Part shown: positions 1-12,300 of the stretch, one piece after another | Layout of the letters: each line of letters begins with the position of its first letter | Position numbering within the stretch: position 1 is the first letter of the stretch | Source: Tamarix chinensis | Taxonomy: Eukaryota; Streptophyta; Magnoliopsida; Caryophyllales; Tamaricaceae | DNA length: 64,000 nucleotides | Direction: 5' to 3' | NCBI GenBank assembly: GCA_030549775.1 | Contig: CM060173.1 | Location: forward strand, 67,708,367 to 67,772,366 | Program-made: the position numbers and the translations under genes | The notes under the pieces: model-generated | Told to the model about the DNA's origin: nothing | Databases searched by the model: none | What the model saw: the letters and a program-made list of their open reading frames with translations, nothing else

Positions 1-430
1 TCTCCAATCATTGTTTCACATAATTTCTCTAGGTAAACTATGTAGCCTCACCATATACATGAAGTAAACTCAACTAATTCAGGCTTTAGATGGACCTCAT
101 TATAATGGACATATATAACTTTATCAAGCAGTCTATGACTACCTAGATGAAGTCAAAACCATTACAAGTCCTCAGTAATCCATTAGTGAAGTCCATCATA
201 ATGATGTTCCACTTCTACTAAGGTACCTCTAAGGTATGAATCATATTTGCTAGCATCTTGTACTAAACTTTAACCTTTTTATAGATCAAACATCTAACAA
301 CAAAGTCTCCCACCTCCCGCTTCATATGGGATATGGGGGCCACCAATAAATTTACTTAAGGTCATCATACAACCTATTCTCTTGGGGTGGACAAAATAAC
401 ATTTAGCATAATATTTTTTCTACTACAATG
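1..430 (-). pseudogene. Ty3/gypsy integrase fragment
   Basis: Read on the minus strand, about 300-430 gives a broken copy of the integrase zinc-binding region, including the motif LYDDLK followed by a stop and IYWWP. About 90-160 gives GFDFI, stop, VVIDCLIK, matching the gypsy integrase core consensus around 'DSIWVIVDRLTK'. The first part is clearly related to 54290-54420 on the same strand. Stops and frameshifts make it non-functional, and the left edge runs off the window. Confidence 0.6.
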
Positions 431-597
431 TGCTTTTCATAATTCTACTTAGGCACCTTTACACTTGAATTTATTTTCATTTGCTTGTCTAAATGATGAA
501 AATAAATGCCTTTTTAATTCCATGTCATGCTAGGTACTCAAGTGAAAATAAATTGAAAGGGAAAGGTAACTAAGTGGAATTATAAAAAAAAACATAG
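430..597. mobile_element. Foldback miniature element, copy A
   Basis: The left arm (about 434-482) and the reverse complement of the right arm (about 541-590) match over roughly 45 bp, with the core ATAATTC-ACTTAG--ACCTTT and AATTTATTTTCA. The whole unit can fold into one long hairpin. It has no coding capacity. A second copy with the same arm sequence lies at 725-920. Confidence 0.6.
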
Positions 598-724
598 AAG
601 TCTAATAAATATTAGGTTAAATAGCAAGTTATCAAAATGGAATTTACCCTCAAGTTTCATATTTTAATAACATTTTATGGATAACTTTCACTTATATATT
701 CTCGCATTTGGACTAATATTTTTG

Positions 725-920
725 GATAAGCTATATTTTGTTTTTTATAATTCCACTTATGTACCTTGACATTTGAATTTATATATTTTTTTTAGTACCT
801 AGATGAAAACCTATATGAAATTAATGATGCAATTTATTTTCACTATTTAGGTGTACAAATAAAATAAATTCAAATGTGGAATGTTTTTTACTAGAATTAT
901 ATCAATATAGGATATCTCAA
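725..920. mobile_element. Foldback miniature element, copy B
   Basis: The left arm carries TTTATAATTCCACTTATGTA and then CATTTGAATTTAT. The right arm is its diverged inverted copy, ending at AGAATTATATCAATATAGG. Both arms match copy A at 430-597, so this is the same family, inserted about 150 bp away. Confidence 0.55.
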
Positions 921-2962
921 AAATATAAGATCAAATGTAGGGTAACTAAATATAATTTATCCTATATTTATCATCTTTTACTATTTTATCATTTACTTTA
1001 TATTAATTTTTAATTATTATTCACGAGCATCATTCATTATAATCCTAGTAAAATTATTACTTATTTACTTATATTATTCCAATGATTATTTACATAATAT
1101 TTTAAATATTCATATATATGAGTTTACTTATCGGTAGGTATACACCGATTTAAAATTAAACTGGATTGGATACACCAATATTTGACTGAAACTTGAAGAA
1201 TGACCAAATTTTTTGAAGTAGGGACCAAATATAAAATTAGTATTGGACTAAAACAACTAGTCTTATATGGGATAGGAGCAAAATCTATAAATTATATACC
1301 ATTTTGGGGTAAAATATTAAGAAATTTTAGGATTAGATAAAAGGACTAAAATGATTTAGATGAGATTGTATTGGTCCACATTCATTTAATGATCAATAAC
1401 CAAGATCAGAGACCTTTATAAGTGATTCAATGTCTAATTAGAACCAAGAATAATTTGTTAGTTAAGTTTGAATTTTTAGTTTAGAACGAATGTTGAATAC
1501 CTACTTATATGACTACCTAATTTAGCATTCATAATAAATTAATAGAGTATTTTTCAAGATAAATTTTTTAGTTGATTGAAACTACCTATATATATATATA
1601 TATTGATAAGTAGAATTGTATTGATTTATATGTTTTTTTTACAAAAAATCAAACTTTAAATTTAAAGAAACCTTAAACCTAGTTTTTGCTAAACATAAAT
1701 AAAATGATTTCAATCTCAACATCTATGAAAAAAAAAGAAAAAAAAGGAAAAAAGAGAAAAACAAAAGATGAAATGTGAGATGCCATTGAAAAAGAGATGA
1801 TAAATGGGTAATATTGGTAGGGTTTGGGCCAAGTTAAATTGAATTGGGTTTAGGTTTGGATTTAGGTGTCCTTCGAGTTTGAGTCTAATTCGACATCAAT
1901 AATTTGGGTTGATACTTTATTGGATATGGCTATGTTGGGCTAAGAGAATATCTAATTGGGTTTGAATCTAATACTTTAGGTTTCTTTGGGCTTTGGTTTG
2001 ATTTAGGTCCATATACTTTGGGTCGAATCAGATTTGGTGGATTAAGATCTATAAATTCCAAATCATATCAAATTTATATAAAGTTAATTTAATCTAGAAT
2101 TTGTATTAACATCGATTGTTATTAATTTAATAAACTAATAAATTAAAATTTGTAATTTATTATTATTTTTATGCTTATCATAGTAATTTTTATCATAATA
2201 TATGTAATGACATAGCAAGTTGTTATTATAAAATATGCAATAAAAAAAAGAATTATCATTATTAGTATTATTATTATAGTTATTGTTATAAATATAATTA
2301 TAAATATTATTATATATAAATAAAATGATTGTTATAATACTTATAAACTTATAATTATCATATTAACTATAATAATAATAATAATTATTATAATTAATTA
2401 TTATTATTGGTGGTGGTGGTCTTGTTATTATTAGAAATATAATAATCATTATTATTAGTAGAAATATAAATATAAATTTTACTACAACTATTATTATAAT
2501 ATATATATATATATATATTTATGTTTATAATGATTATAAATATAATAATAATAGAATTTGTTATGATTTAATGTGATATATGGTAATATAATATTAAAAT
2601 AAAGTTAGTAGAATAAAGTCTTACTAGTTTTATTTTATTTATTGCTATATAAGTTACATATTTTTGTTCACATTAAATTTTATTAATAAGATAATTTATT
2701 AGTATTTATGTATTCATTTATATAAATTAAAATTGTACTTTTGTGGATCAAATTTAATTTTAACTTCAATTAAATTTAAAATTATATCCAAGTATGATTT
2801 TAGTAATTTTAAAGTGGGTTATTATCGGATTTTTATTCGGATATAAATTATCTTCAACTCACATTCCTTTTATATTGTATTATTTTAATTTAAATCATTC
2901 TAAATATAGATTAAAACCACACTAATTAAATTAAAATTGAGTATGATTTAATTTAAATTATT
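921..2962. other. AT-rich intergenic DNA
   Basis: Very AT-rich sequence with short TA and TTA runs (for example about 1590-1605 and 2490-2518). I see no coding frame, RNA gene or clear element. It forms the distal upstream region of the RGTA gene. Confidence 0.6.
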
Positions 2963-3024
2963 TTAAAATTTTAGATCAAAATTAAATTTAAAATTTTAGA
3001 TCAAAATTAAATTTAAAATTTTAG
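2963..3024. repeat. 25-bp tandem repeat upstream of RGTA
   Basis: Two full units and a partial third with period 25 (starts 2963, 2988, 3013), each carrying TTAAAATTTTAGATCAAAAT. The array ends about 130 bp before the start codon, so it lies in the likely promoter region. Confidence 0.8.
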
Positions 3025-3152
3025 ACTGGATCAAATTCTAGCCGTCTCAACTTTGTCCGTCGTCTCATTAGAAGTTCAAAGACATCTCGCCCGAGTCCCT
3101 TCTCACGGGAGCAAGTCTTTTGGCTCTTTGGACAGAGCCAGCGAGAGGGAAA
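3025..3152 (+). promoter_or_regulatory. Probable proximal promoter / 5' UTR of RGTA
   Basis: Composition changes sharply here from AT-rich to about half GC, as expected of a transcribed leader. I see no clear TATA box, and no ATG in this stretch lies in frame with the CDS. The transcription start cannot be placed from sequence alone. Confidence 0.4.
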
Positions 3153-3268
3153 ATGCACGGGCGACCGCGAAAAGCGCCGGAGGCGGAGGAAGGGGTGGAG
3201 TCCGCCGCTAAAGCCGTTGAATTACGATCCCTGCAGTCTCAATTTCTCAAGAACCATCACAACAAGAT
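3153..3268 (+). CDS. RGTA1: RGTA exon 1 (residues 1-38)
   Basis: Starts at MHGRPRK and runs to the conserved LRSLQSQFLKNHHNK. The donor is AT|GTATGT and the last codon is split after two bases. Joining to exon 2 makes ATC (Ile), giving NHHNKIYDKEAL as expected for the family. Confidence 0.92.
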
Positions 3269-3314
3269 GTATGTACTCTTTCCCTTGCTCAATCTGTCCC
3301 GTTTTGGTGTGCTC

Positions 3315-3347
<33 letters not shown>

Positions 3348-6300
3348 CTTGTAGAATCTGATCTTGGTTGCTCAGCTACGACAAGGAAGCTTTAGATTTG
3401 AGTGCGAAGCTTGTTGAGATCAATCCAGAGTTGTACACTGCTTGGAATTATAGAAAGCTTGCGGTTGATCACCACCTTACTCAATCCGGTATCGATCCTG
3501 AGTTGGTCGAGTCATTGTTGAATGAGGAGCTCCGTGTTGTAAGCTAATATAATCTCTTCCTTGCTTGTTCCCCCGCCCCCCACCCCATCCTTTGGCAATA
3601 GCTTCTCCTGCCTCAATGTGTTTTTTTTTTCCTCCCTCAGAGGATATGTTGTGTGTATATATTCCTTGTAGGATAATAATCTAGTATACGCAATAGCCCG
3701 ACAAAGAAACAGCCAATAAACAAAGAAAGAAAATAGAACTTATCGATTGAATTTTTTGTGCCCCCGAGAGAAATTGCTGCCTTGAAGCCAGCCAGACTGA
3801 GGTGCAATCCGAGTCCCGATTCGCTCCCATAGTTAACACACCACCTCACGTTCCAGGGTAGTCAAGAATGAGAGGTTTGGAAAAATGCAGAACAGAGCCT
3901 AGCGGAATGACATTGTTCACGATGAGTTGAAACCTTAAGAAGTCAGTATTTTTAAATAGCGGATAAGAAATTGTTCATTCCACTGATGTTGGATGCTGGA
4001 GCAGCAAAAAATCATCTAGTTTGACATTGCTCCTCGCAATCCCCCACCGATGTCTAAAGAGAGAGAAAACAAAAGAAGGTTTGACTCTTGAGTATTAATA
4101 TTATGAGAATTAAATTGATACGTGATAAAGTAAGAACACAATTGTGTTTTTGGAAGTGAGCGAAACTTGAACTATCGTGACTTCGATTGTGACCCCCACA
4201 ACATCTGTCATACCTTAAAATCTACATATTTTGTGATAATAAACTATGCGCTATTAATGGCCATGCACACACCTTGGGTATTGATGAGTATTCTAGAAGG
4301 ACAACCTTAGTCTTTCATATAAGGCGATCCACTTTACACTTATCTAGGTGAATCCATAAAGTGTGTGTCAAAAGCGCTACCATATAAGGCTATGGTTCAT
4401 TAAAAGCATAATAATGCTTGAACTACCTTGACTTCAATTGAGACCCCCACAACATATGTCTTACCTTAGAATCTGCCTATTCCGCAATAATTAAATGTGC
4501 GCTATTAATGGACATACACACACCTTGGTACTAATGAGTGCTCTAGAAAGACAACTTTAGTCTTTCATATAAGGTGATCCACCTTCACACTCATCTAGGT
4601 GAATCCATGAAGTGTGTGTTACAAGCACTACCATATAAGGCTATGGATATATTAAAAGCATAATAATGCTCAACCTCAAATACATCAGGCGGTTAGTTTA
4701 TCAAGTCCATCTCACTATAAACTCATTAAGAAACTAACCTCAACCGCTAGTCAAAGCACTATTGCTATAGGGATGAGAATGTAGTGCAATAAAGTAATCA
4801 TAGGCTTCGTTTGACCACCATATTTTCCTTAGCTTAAAGGTTTAAGCCTCGTCCCCTCAACAATTCAAGGACAACTCTACTCATTAGACCCCTTCGTGAG
4901 ATGACAAAATATAATGAGATCACACTGTCCTTCAATAGTTGTCTCAGAAGTCTCACACTATTCTTGGCAACACCGTCATTCAATAGTTGTCTCACATTGA
5001 TGGTTTCCTCCTCAACCACTCTACCTCTTGACTTGCTAACTCCAGGGACCTATTGTAGAGCGAGCTATACATGTTTGCTTGCTTCCACGATACAACTCCT
5101 CCACTGTGAATAAATACATAGCCAACGATTGGACTGACCTCATCATTATTAGTAACATAGTTTGCATTTTTACATCTTTCTAACACACCAAGAAATTTAC
5201 TAAAATACAAGCACCATTTTTTAGTACCCATAAGGTTTCTAAGTATAAGATGAAATGCAGTTCAATGGTCACTACCTAAGTTATGAGTGGTCTACTCAGT
5301 CTACTCACCACATAGGCTAAGTTAGATCTAGTATTGTTGATGAGGAATATTCACATAGGCTAAGTTAGATCTAGTATTGTTGATGAGGAATATTACACTA
5401 CCTATGATTTTAGTATATTCTTCTTGTGAAATACTAGAACCTTGGTTCTTTTTTAGTATCTTATCAATATAGTATGACTCATATCAACCTTGGTTCTCAG
5501 TTTTTTTTTTTTTTATTATTTTAATTCCAAGAATTACATCTACTTCCTTAAAATCTTTCATATCAAACTAAGAAGACAAAAACGATTTGGTCGTATCGAT
5601 CATTGTCACATTAGTACCAATAATTATTATGTTATCAACATATAGACATATAATCACACAATCATGTGCAAACATGTTGAGTAAACACGAGAATAAAGAT
5701 GTATTTACAACCTAATTATTGCTCGCTAAAGTTTGGTTAAACATTTCATTCCATTGTTTAGAAGCTTATTTAAGGCTATATAAAGATTTTCTCAATCTAC
5801 ATGCTTTATTCTCTTGATCCTCGACCACATAACCCTCGTGTTGTTTCACATAAATTTCTTCTTTACGATTATAAACCACAAGTCCATGATAGCAGCCAAA
5901 ATAATTAAAGAATAAATACTGATGATCTTAGTGACAAGAGAATAAGTATCGAAAAAGGTCAAAATCTTTCTTTTGTTTATAGCCTACAACCATCGAGCAA
6001 GCCTTAAACTTATTAATGTTCCCATCAATTTTGAATTTCTTTCTAAAGACTCATTTGCATTTGCAAATCAACTAAATCCCAAGTGCGATTAGGCATAATT
6101 GAATCTAATTTATTTTAAATTGCTTCTTTCTAGAAACTAGCATCAATAGAGGTTACTGCTTCACTATATGATTTAGGATCTTCTTCAATCAACAAGGCAG
6201 GCATAAAGTTCTCACCAATCTTGTATATATCATCATTTTTAAGAAGAAAAGTGGTCTCAAAATTAGGTCTAAAGGTAGTTTGTATCCTAAACCTTTTACT

Positions 6301-9300
6301 TCTCTTAGGCTTAATAACAACATCATTAACAATAATTGAGGAAGAAGGCGAATACAAAGGCACAGGAGGAACTACCTATATCACATGCATTCTTTTTCAT
6401 GAAAAAAACCGTTTTCAAAAACCTTGCATTCTTAGATTCACAAATAGAATTATCATTTAAGCATTGGAATCTATAAGCAATACTGATCCGAGCATGACCA
6501 ATAAATGCACAATCAAACGTTTTAGTTCCCATATGAGTCCTTTTAAAGCCTACAAGGTAACTTTAGCTAGATACCCCTACACTTTTAAAAGTTTCAAGTT
6601 AGGTGTATATCATAGGGTGTTTTATGATGGACATGGTTCAAAATATAACAAGTAGGCAAAGCAGCTTTCCCCACATATAGTCAGACATAGTAGTGATTGA
6701 AAATTTGGACTGCACCGATTGGTTTAACTAGTACAAAATTATCAGGTTTTGAAATTAGCATACTAACTGGGAAAAGCTGGATTGAATAGGAAAAATTGGG
6801 TTGGACCAGTTGAACTGGTTTGACTCGATACCCCTGAAAGTTGTCATTTCAGCTATGGGGGAAAAATTTAAGGGCAAATGGCTTGATTCAACTGGTCAAA
6901 CCAGTTGAACCAGGATCAAATGAACCAAGGTCATATTAGATAGTTTTTTTGAATAAAAGTAATTTTTGATTAAACCACAATCGGACTAGTCAGACCAGTT
7001 AAACTGTGTACCGGGAGGTCCAAAATTGGTTCGGTTTTTAAAACAATGAGACATACTAAAGCTCTATATCATAGTATTAATCATTTCCGTTAGAGTCCTA
7101 TTTTTCCTTTTAGGTTCACCATTTTGTTGTGGGATATAAGGGGCACTGGTCACCACTCACCATGACTATCACAAAAGTCCTTTAGGAAACTAGTTCCATA
7201 TTTACTACCTCTGCGAGACCTAAGTCTCTTAATCTTATGGTCTAACTAATTTTCAACTTCTGCTTTATATTTAAAGAACATCTGTTCAGTCTCCTTCTTA
7301 GACCTAAGGAGGTAAGCTTTGGTATATCTTGAATAATCATCAATAAATGTCACATGATACTGTTTGGCTCCTCTATTTACAGTGTTCTTAAAATTTGCCG
7401 AGTCCATATGGACCAATTCAAGTAGCTCATTTGTTATGTTAGTGACATGTTTGAAGCTTTTTAGTAAACTTAGCTTCTACACAAATAGGCTATTGGTTAT
7501 AATTATTAGTGTCCGTCAACTTAATTAATTTTAAACATTTAAGTTTGTTTAAGGAAGCTATGTTCACATGTCCTAGCCTATCATGTCAAATATCAGTAGA
7601 CTCACAAAAATGAGTAGAACTAGTTCATTCAGATCAAAAGGAACAATGTATTGTACAAAAAGATTATCAGTTAAATACCCTCTACCCACAAAGTCCTCAT
7701 TTTTGGTTGGTATGACCTTATTGGCATCAAACTCAAGTTTCATACTTACTCTATTCAAGATATTACTTGAAACTAAGTTCTTATGCAGAGAAAGTATAAA
7801 ATAAACATCTAATTTCTTGCCATAAGAAAGTTTTTGACAAACCTTTCCCTCCCTTATCAAGAACTCCAGCTGTGGCATGGTTGGCCATGTAGACAAGTTC
7901 ACTAACATCAGCATCCTCGAATTGGTTGAACATCTCTCTATTAGCATTCTAATACTTTGAAGCATCGGTGCCTAGAATCTAGTTTTCCTTATTGTTCACC
8001 ATGTTCACCTTGCCATGATGCAGGAGCCTTTTGAGTTTGATTCCCTTGATCTTGTGGAGCTAGATGTGGAGGAGCCTTTTTAGTCTGATTTCCCTGATCC
8101 TGCCTCATGTAGTACTGAAAAGCCTTATGACTTGTTTTTCCAAATATAGCATGCTAGTTTCTTTTTCTGAATCTTGTCGCCCTTCATGAAGTTGGACTGA
8201 TTATTCTACTGACCTTTCTTTTGGGGCATCTTCCTTTTTTACTTTAGACTTGTCCTTCACAACACCAACCTCAACCACATTAGCAGCAATGGATTGAGAA
8301 GCATATAAGATTCCATTATCTTTCAAACTGTTTTCCTTCTTTTCCCTCATGTGACTTGTAAGCCCCGACAATGTCATATCCCTTTTTATGTGCTTTAGAT
8401 GGTGCCTGAATTTGTTCTATGACGGTGGAAAATTTTCTATTAGTGTCTCACATATTTTCATGTCTTTGGCCAAGACTTCAACAATCAAACTTTTATAATT
8501 ATGAACTTGATCTATCATGGGATTGTCGTTAACCATATGAAATTTTAGTGGGTTTCCAATGGCGTACTTTTTTTTTTTTTTTTTTTTGCTTCATCAGAGC
8601 TATTTTTGTTTTTCATATTATCTCATATTTTCGTTGAAGACTCAATGCTAAAAAACCTGTCGAAATAGATGACCCCGAATAATCTTGTTGCCTCTTTCAT
8701 TTTTTTATTTTGCAGCATCATTAGTTTTCTTAGCAACATTTGAGACCATCTCTGTTAATTGATGTCATCCAATAGCTTAACCTTAGATGTATCAGGAATA
8801 ATTCTTGGAATAGCAACAACCATATTAAATCACAGAACAACACTAAACTATAGCAAATATGGAACAACACACCAAGCAGAATTATGCTTAACACTTGGAT
8901 TAAGAAATTGTATCCCCAGAAATGAGTATTGAACACAGCAACAATTGAACCAAATATAGTCAAACTCAATGCAGTAGTGACCGCAGCAACAAGACACTAG
9001 TGTGAGAACAAAAAAACGGACTAGTCCAAACAAACCACTAGAACCACAAACCGAAGTAGACACCACATCAAACACTTGGCGTGCATCCAGTATAGTGGAA
9101 ATTGAAACAACACCTCAATAAGAATTGACCAGAATAATTCTAATAATTGCAGTAACAACAATCTAGCAAATTTGAGCCTAATAACAATCAAAATCAAGAC
9201 CACCGCATATATAATTATTGCTCCAAATTGTAGGATAATTATCTAGTATGTGCAATAGCAAGCTAAGAAATAACCAAAAAACAAAGAAAGAAAATCAAAC

Positions 9301-12300
9301 TTATCGATTGAATTTGTTGTGCCACAAGAGAAATTGCTGCCTACAATAATTTGGTTGGACCGAGGTGCAATATGAAACCCAACTCGCACCCTAGGTTAAC
9401 ATAACACCACACGTTCCAGTGTGATTTAGAATGAGGGGATTGGAAAAATGTGGAACAGAGCCCAACTATTGTTTGAAAAGGCATTCATAAGGTACTAAGG
9501 TGCAAGGCATGATGGATTGGGCTTTTTTCATCCTAGGCAAGGCTGCATTGGTAAGGCGCATCTATGGTGCACTAAGGCATTGAGGTGTGTGGCTTACTAA
9601 AAATTAGCTACTTTTAGGTTTTAATTTTATTCAAAAAAATCTATAATGTATTGGGAAAGAAAGGGACAAGGGGAAAAAGGTCATAAGAAGACAAATAGAT
9701 GTAATTTTGAATGAGAAAGGAAATAAATGCAGTTAGGTATAGAAATAAACTCTGACTATATCTATTTTGAGGTTTTATTTTCATAAATACAATAATTGAA
9801 TCTCATATTGGGAGGAAAAGGGGGTGGAAGAAGGGTAATGGGAGGGCCAGTAAATATAATTTTGGGAAGATGAAAAGCAGTTTTAGATTGGTAATAATGG
9901 CGCATTCCTTTACCTAGACACAGGCCTTTGCCTTAAGCCTAATTCCTCGAGGAGCCTATTGTTTAGATGCGTCTAGGTCTCTTTTAAAACGAATGCAAAG
10001 ATTGCCCTTAAATAAGTAAAATCAAAGAGGTAAAACGGTAATAATTACCTCAACAAAAGTTGGCACTGCCATGACGGGAAGAACGACCTAGAACGAGTAA
10101 AAGCCCAAAAAAATCTGAATGTTGAAGACCAAAGCTTCTCCAATACACAATTCTAAATAAATAAAATTAGCAAGAAGAACAAAGGCTTATTGGGATCAAA
10201 GACCCACACTCAGTCCGGCCCATACCGGACCGACAAGCGGTGTGCGCGTGTGTGGTCCAAAGTCCAGCCCAAGTCCAGCAACAAAACTCAGTCCAATCCA
10301 TCAATTCAAATGAGGAACCAAGTGGAGGTAAATAAAGGCTGATAAGAAATTGTTCATTCGGTCGATGTGGGATGCTGGAGCAGCAAAAAATCATCTAGTT
10401 TGACATTACACTCCCCCTCCTTCAAATTCCAGTGGAAGATGATAAAATGATTTCTTTGTATCTTAAGCAAATGAACTTGCATTGACAGTTACTGTGTTCT
10501 GTCGATGGAGGTATTTTGTTGCTAATGTTGAAAAAACTCCTTTTTTAGATATGTAATCATGTCTTCGGTTGAGTTTTGGTAATGAGAGTACTTTTGTTTT
10601 GATTTCTCTTTCTGTGCTTTAGGTGCAGGTGCATCATTTTTATTGACTGCATCTTGACATTGGTAAAGGATGAGCACATCAATTGGACATAATTTAGTTA
10701 GTTATGAACTTTCAGATTCCTTAGTCTGATTTTGAAATTAGTCATTTGTGTATCCATTGATACTGTTAATGTCTGGTAGATGCCTGAGTCCGACTTTTCT
10801 AATTGAAAGAATCAATTCATTTTAGGTAGAGTGTGCCCTGAGACAAAATCCCAAGGCCTATGGAGCATGGTATCATCGCAAGTGGGTTCTCAGCAAGGGT
10901 CATTTATCTCTTGATTATGAACTGAAACTTCTTCTCAAGTTTCAGAAGATTGATTCTCGAAATTTCCATGCATGGAATTACCGCAGGTAAGAAGGATTTG
11001 TTTTTTGCCATAAATTTTTTTTAGCGGTGCAAAGTTTTATCTTATTTTATTACGTCATAATAGATTTGTCGCAGCATTGAAGAACATCTCAGAAGAGGAT
11101 GAACTGAAATACACCACAGATATGATAGAGAAAAATTTAAGTAATTATTCCGCATGGCACAACCGTAGGTATGGCTCTAAACATAGATGCTCAACTATTT
11201 TGAAGTTGTATTCTGGATGCAAATCATATTACTTATTTTACATATTTTTATTTAGATAGATGGGAATCAATGGTCGTTGGTCCTTGCAGCCATATATGTG
11301 TTGTATGCTAATGTAGGACTAACTATATCCTTAAATTCAACACTCGCTCTTTATAAATCATGACACACTCAACAATGAAGTCATTTTGGCCTCTTTATAG
11401 CCATACAACCGAAAAATGATAAATAAACTAAATGATATTGTAATCCTATTAAGTAGTAACAAATCTTATCTTAAAAGATATTGCTTGAGCTACTAAGAGC
11501 TGACAATAAAGTGCTATATATATTGCATCATTAGGATTTAAGAAAATCTAAGTCAATAGTAAAATCTAGATGATACTAAGAGCTGCTATATTGTTCGAGA
11601 TTGTGCCTTTGAAATAGTTACATCTATTTTGACTCGAGAGTTCAGACTTCTTCCATGTAGTCTAATGTAGTAGGAATCTAGGAATGCACCTATGAGTTGA
11701 CAATAAAGTGCTATATATATTGCATCATTCTCCTCCAATAAAGAGGAGTTTGATATTGACTTTCAAAAGCTACGGGTTCACTTATGTCAATTTCTTCAAA
11801 CATGATCAACTTAGTTGCAGTGATAACACCCAAGCTTGGAAGGGCCATACGTGCGGCATGACTTTAGCTTCTTAGATCAACCAGGAGTGTGGTGGTGTGG
11901 GGAAAATTGTTAAATTCAATCACTCCTCTTCTTAGAACTATGCTTATAAATAATAGTTGTAGTAGGCTTTACAATCGGTACTCAAGTGGGTACACAATAA
12001 ATATATACATTGTCTTGTTGAGTCGACTTGACTCATGGGTTAGCCATTTCTTTAACAATGGTGGTGAGGTCTTTGATTTGAGCCATCGTGTTTATGATAC
12101 ACAATTAGACGTGTTGTTGATGCACACCTAAAGGCTCAACCATGTTAATTCGAGCTAGAAATTCAAGATTCACTGTAACATTATCCTAGAACTCAGCAAA
12201 ATTTTTGTTAAAAACCAACCTTTAACCTCTTTTTTTTGTTTAAATTGTTAAGTTTTGTAAAACAAATTAGAAATACAAGAGTAAAGGTCTTTAACTTTTA

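Larger units (their letters stand above)
3667..10410 (-). mobile_element. Ty1/copia LTR retrotransposon, decayed
   Basis: Minus-strand element with homologous LTR copies at 3667 to about 4030 and 9229-10410. Between them, gag, gag-pre-integrase, integrase, reverse transcriptase and RNase H follow in the copia order (integrase before RT). Every domain is readable but broken by stops and shifts. It lies antisense to the RGTA gene. I see no convincing 5-bp target duplication at the outer ends. Confidence 0.82.
3539..10825 (+). other. RGTA intron 2 (7287 bp), mostly a copia element
   Basis: Donor GTAAGC, acceptor TTTTAG. 3667-10410 is a decayed minus-strand copia element with two nested miniature elements. 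3539-3666 and 10411-10825 look like original intron sequence and hold nothing else I recognise. Confidence 0.85.

Noticed and set aside
3120..3152. N-terminal extension of RGTA upstream of 3153
   Set aside because: The codon at 3120 is TTG, not ATG, and the added residues have no family match. The conserved start MHGRPRK begins at 3153.
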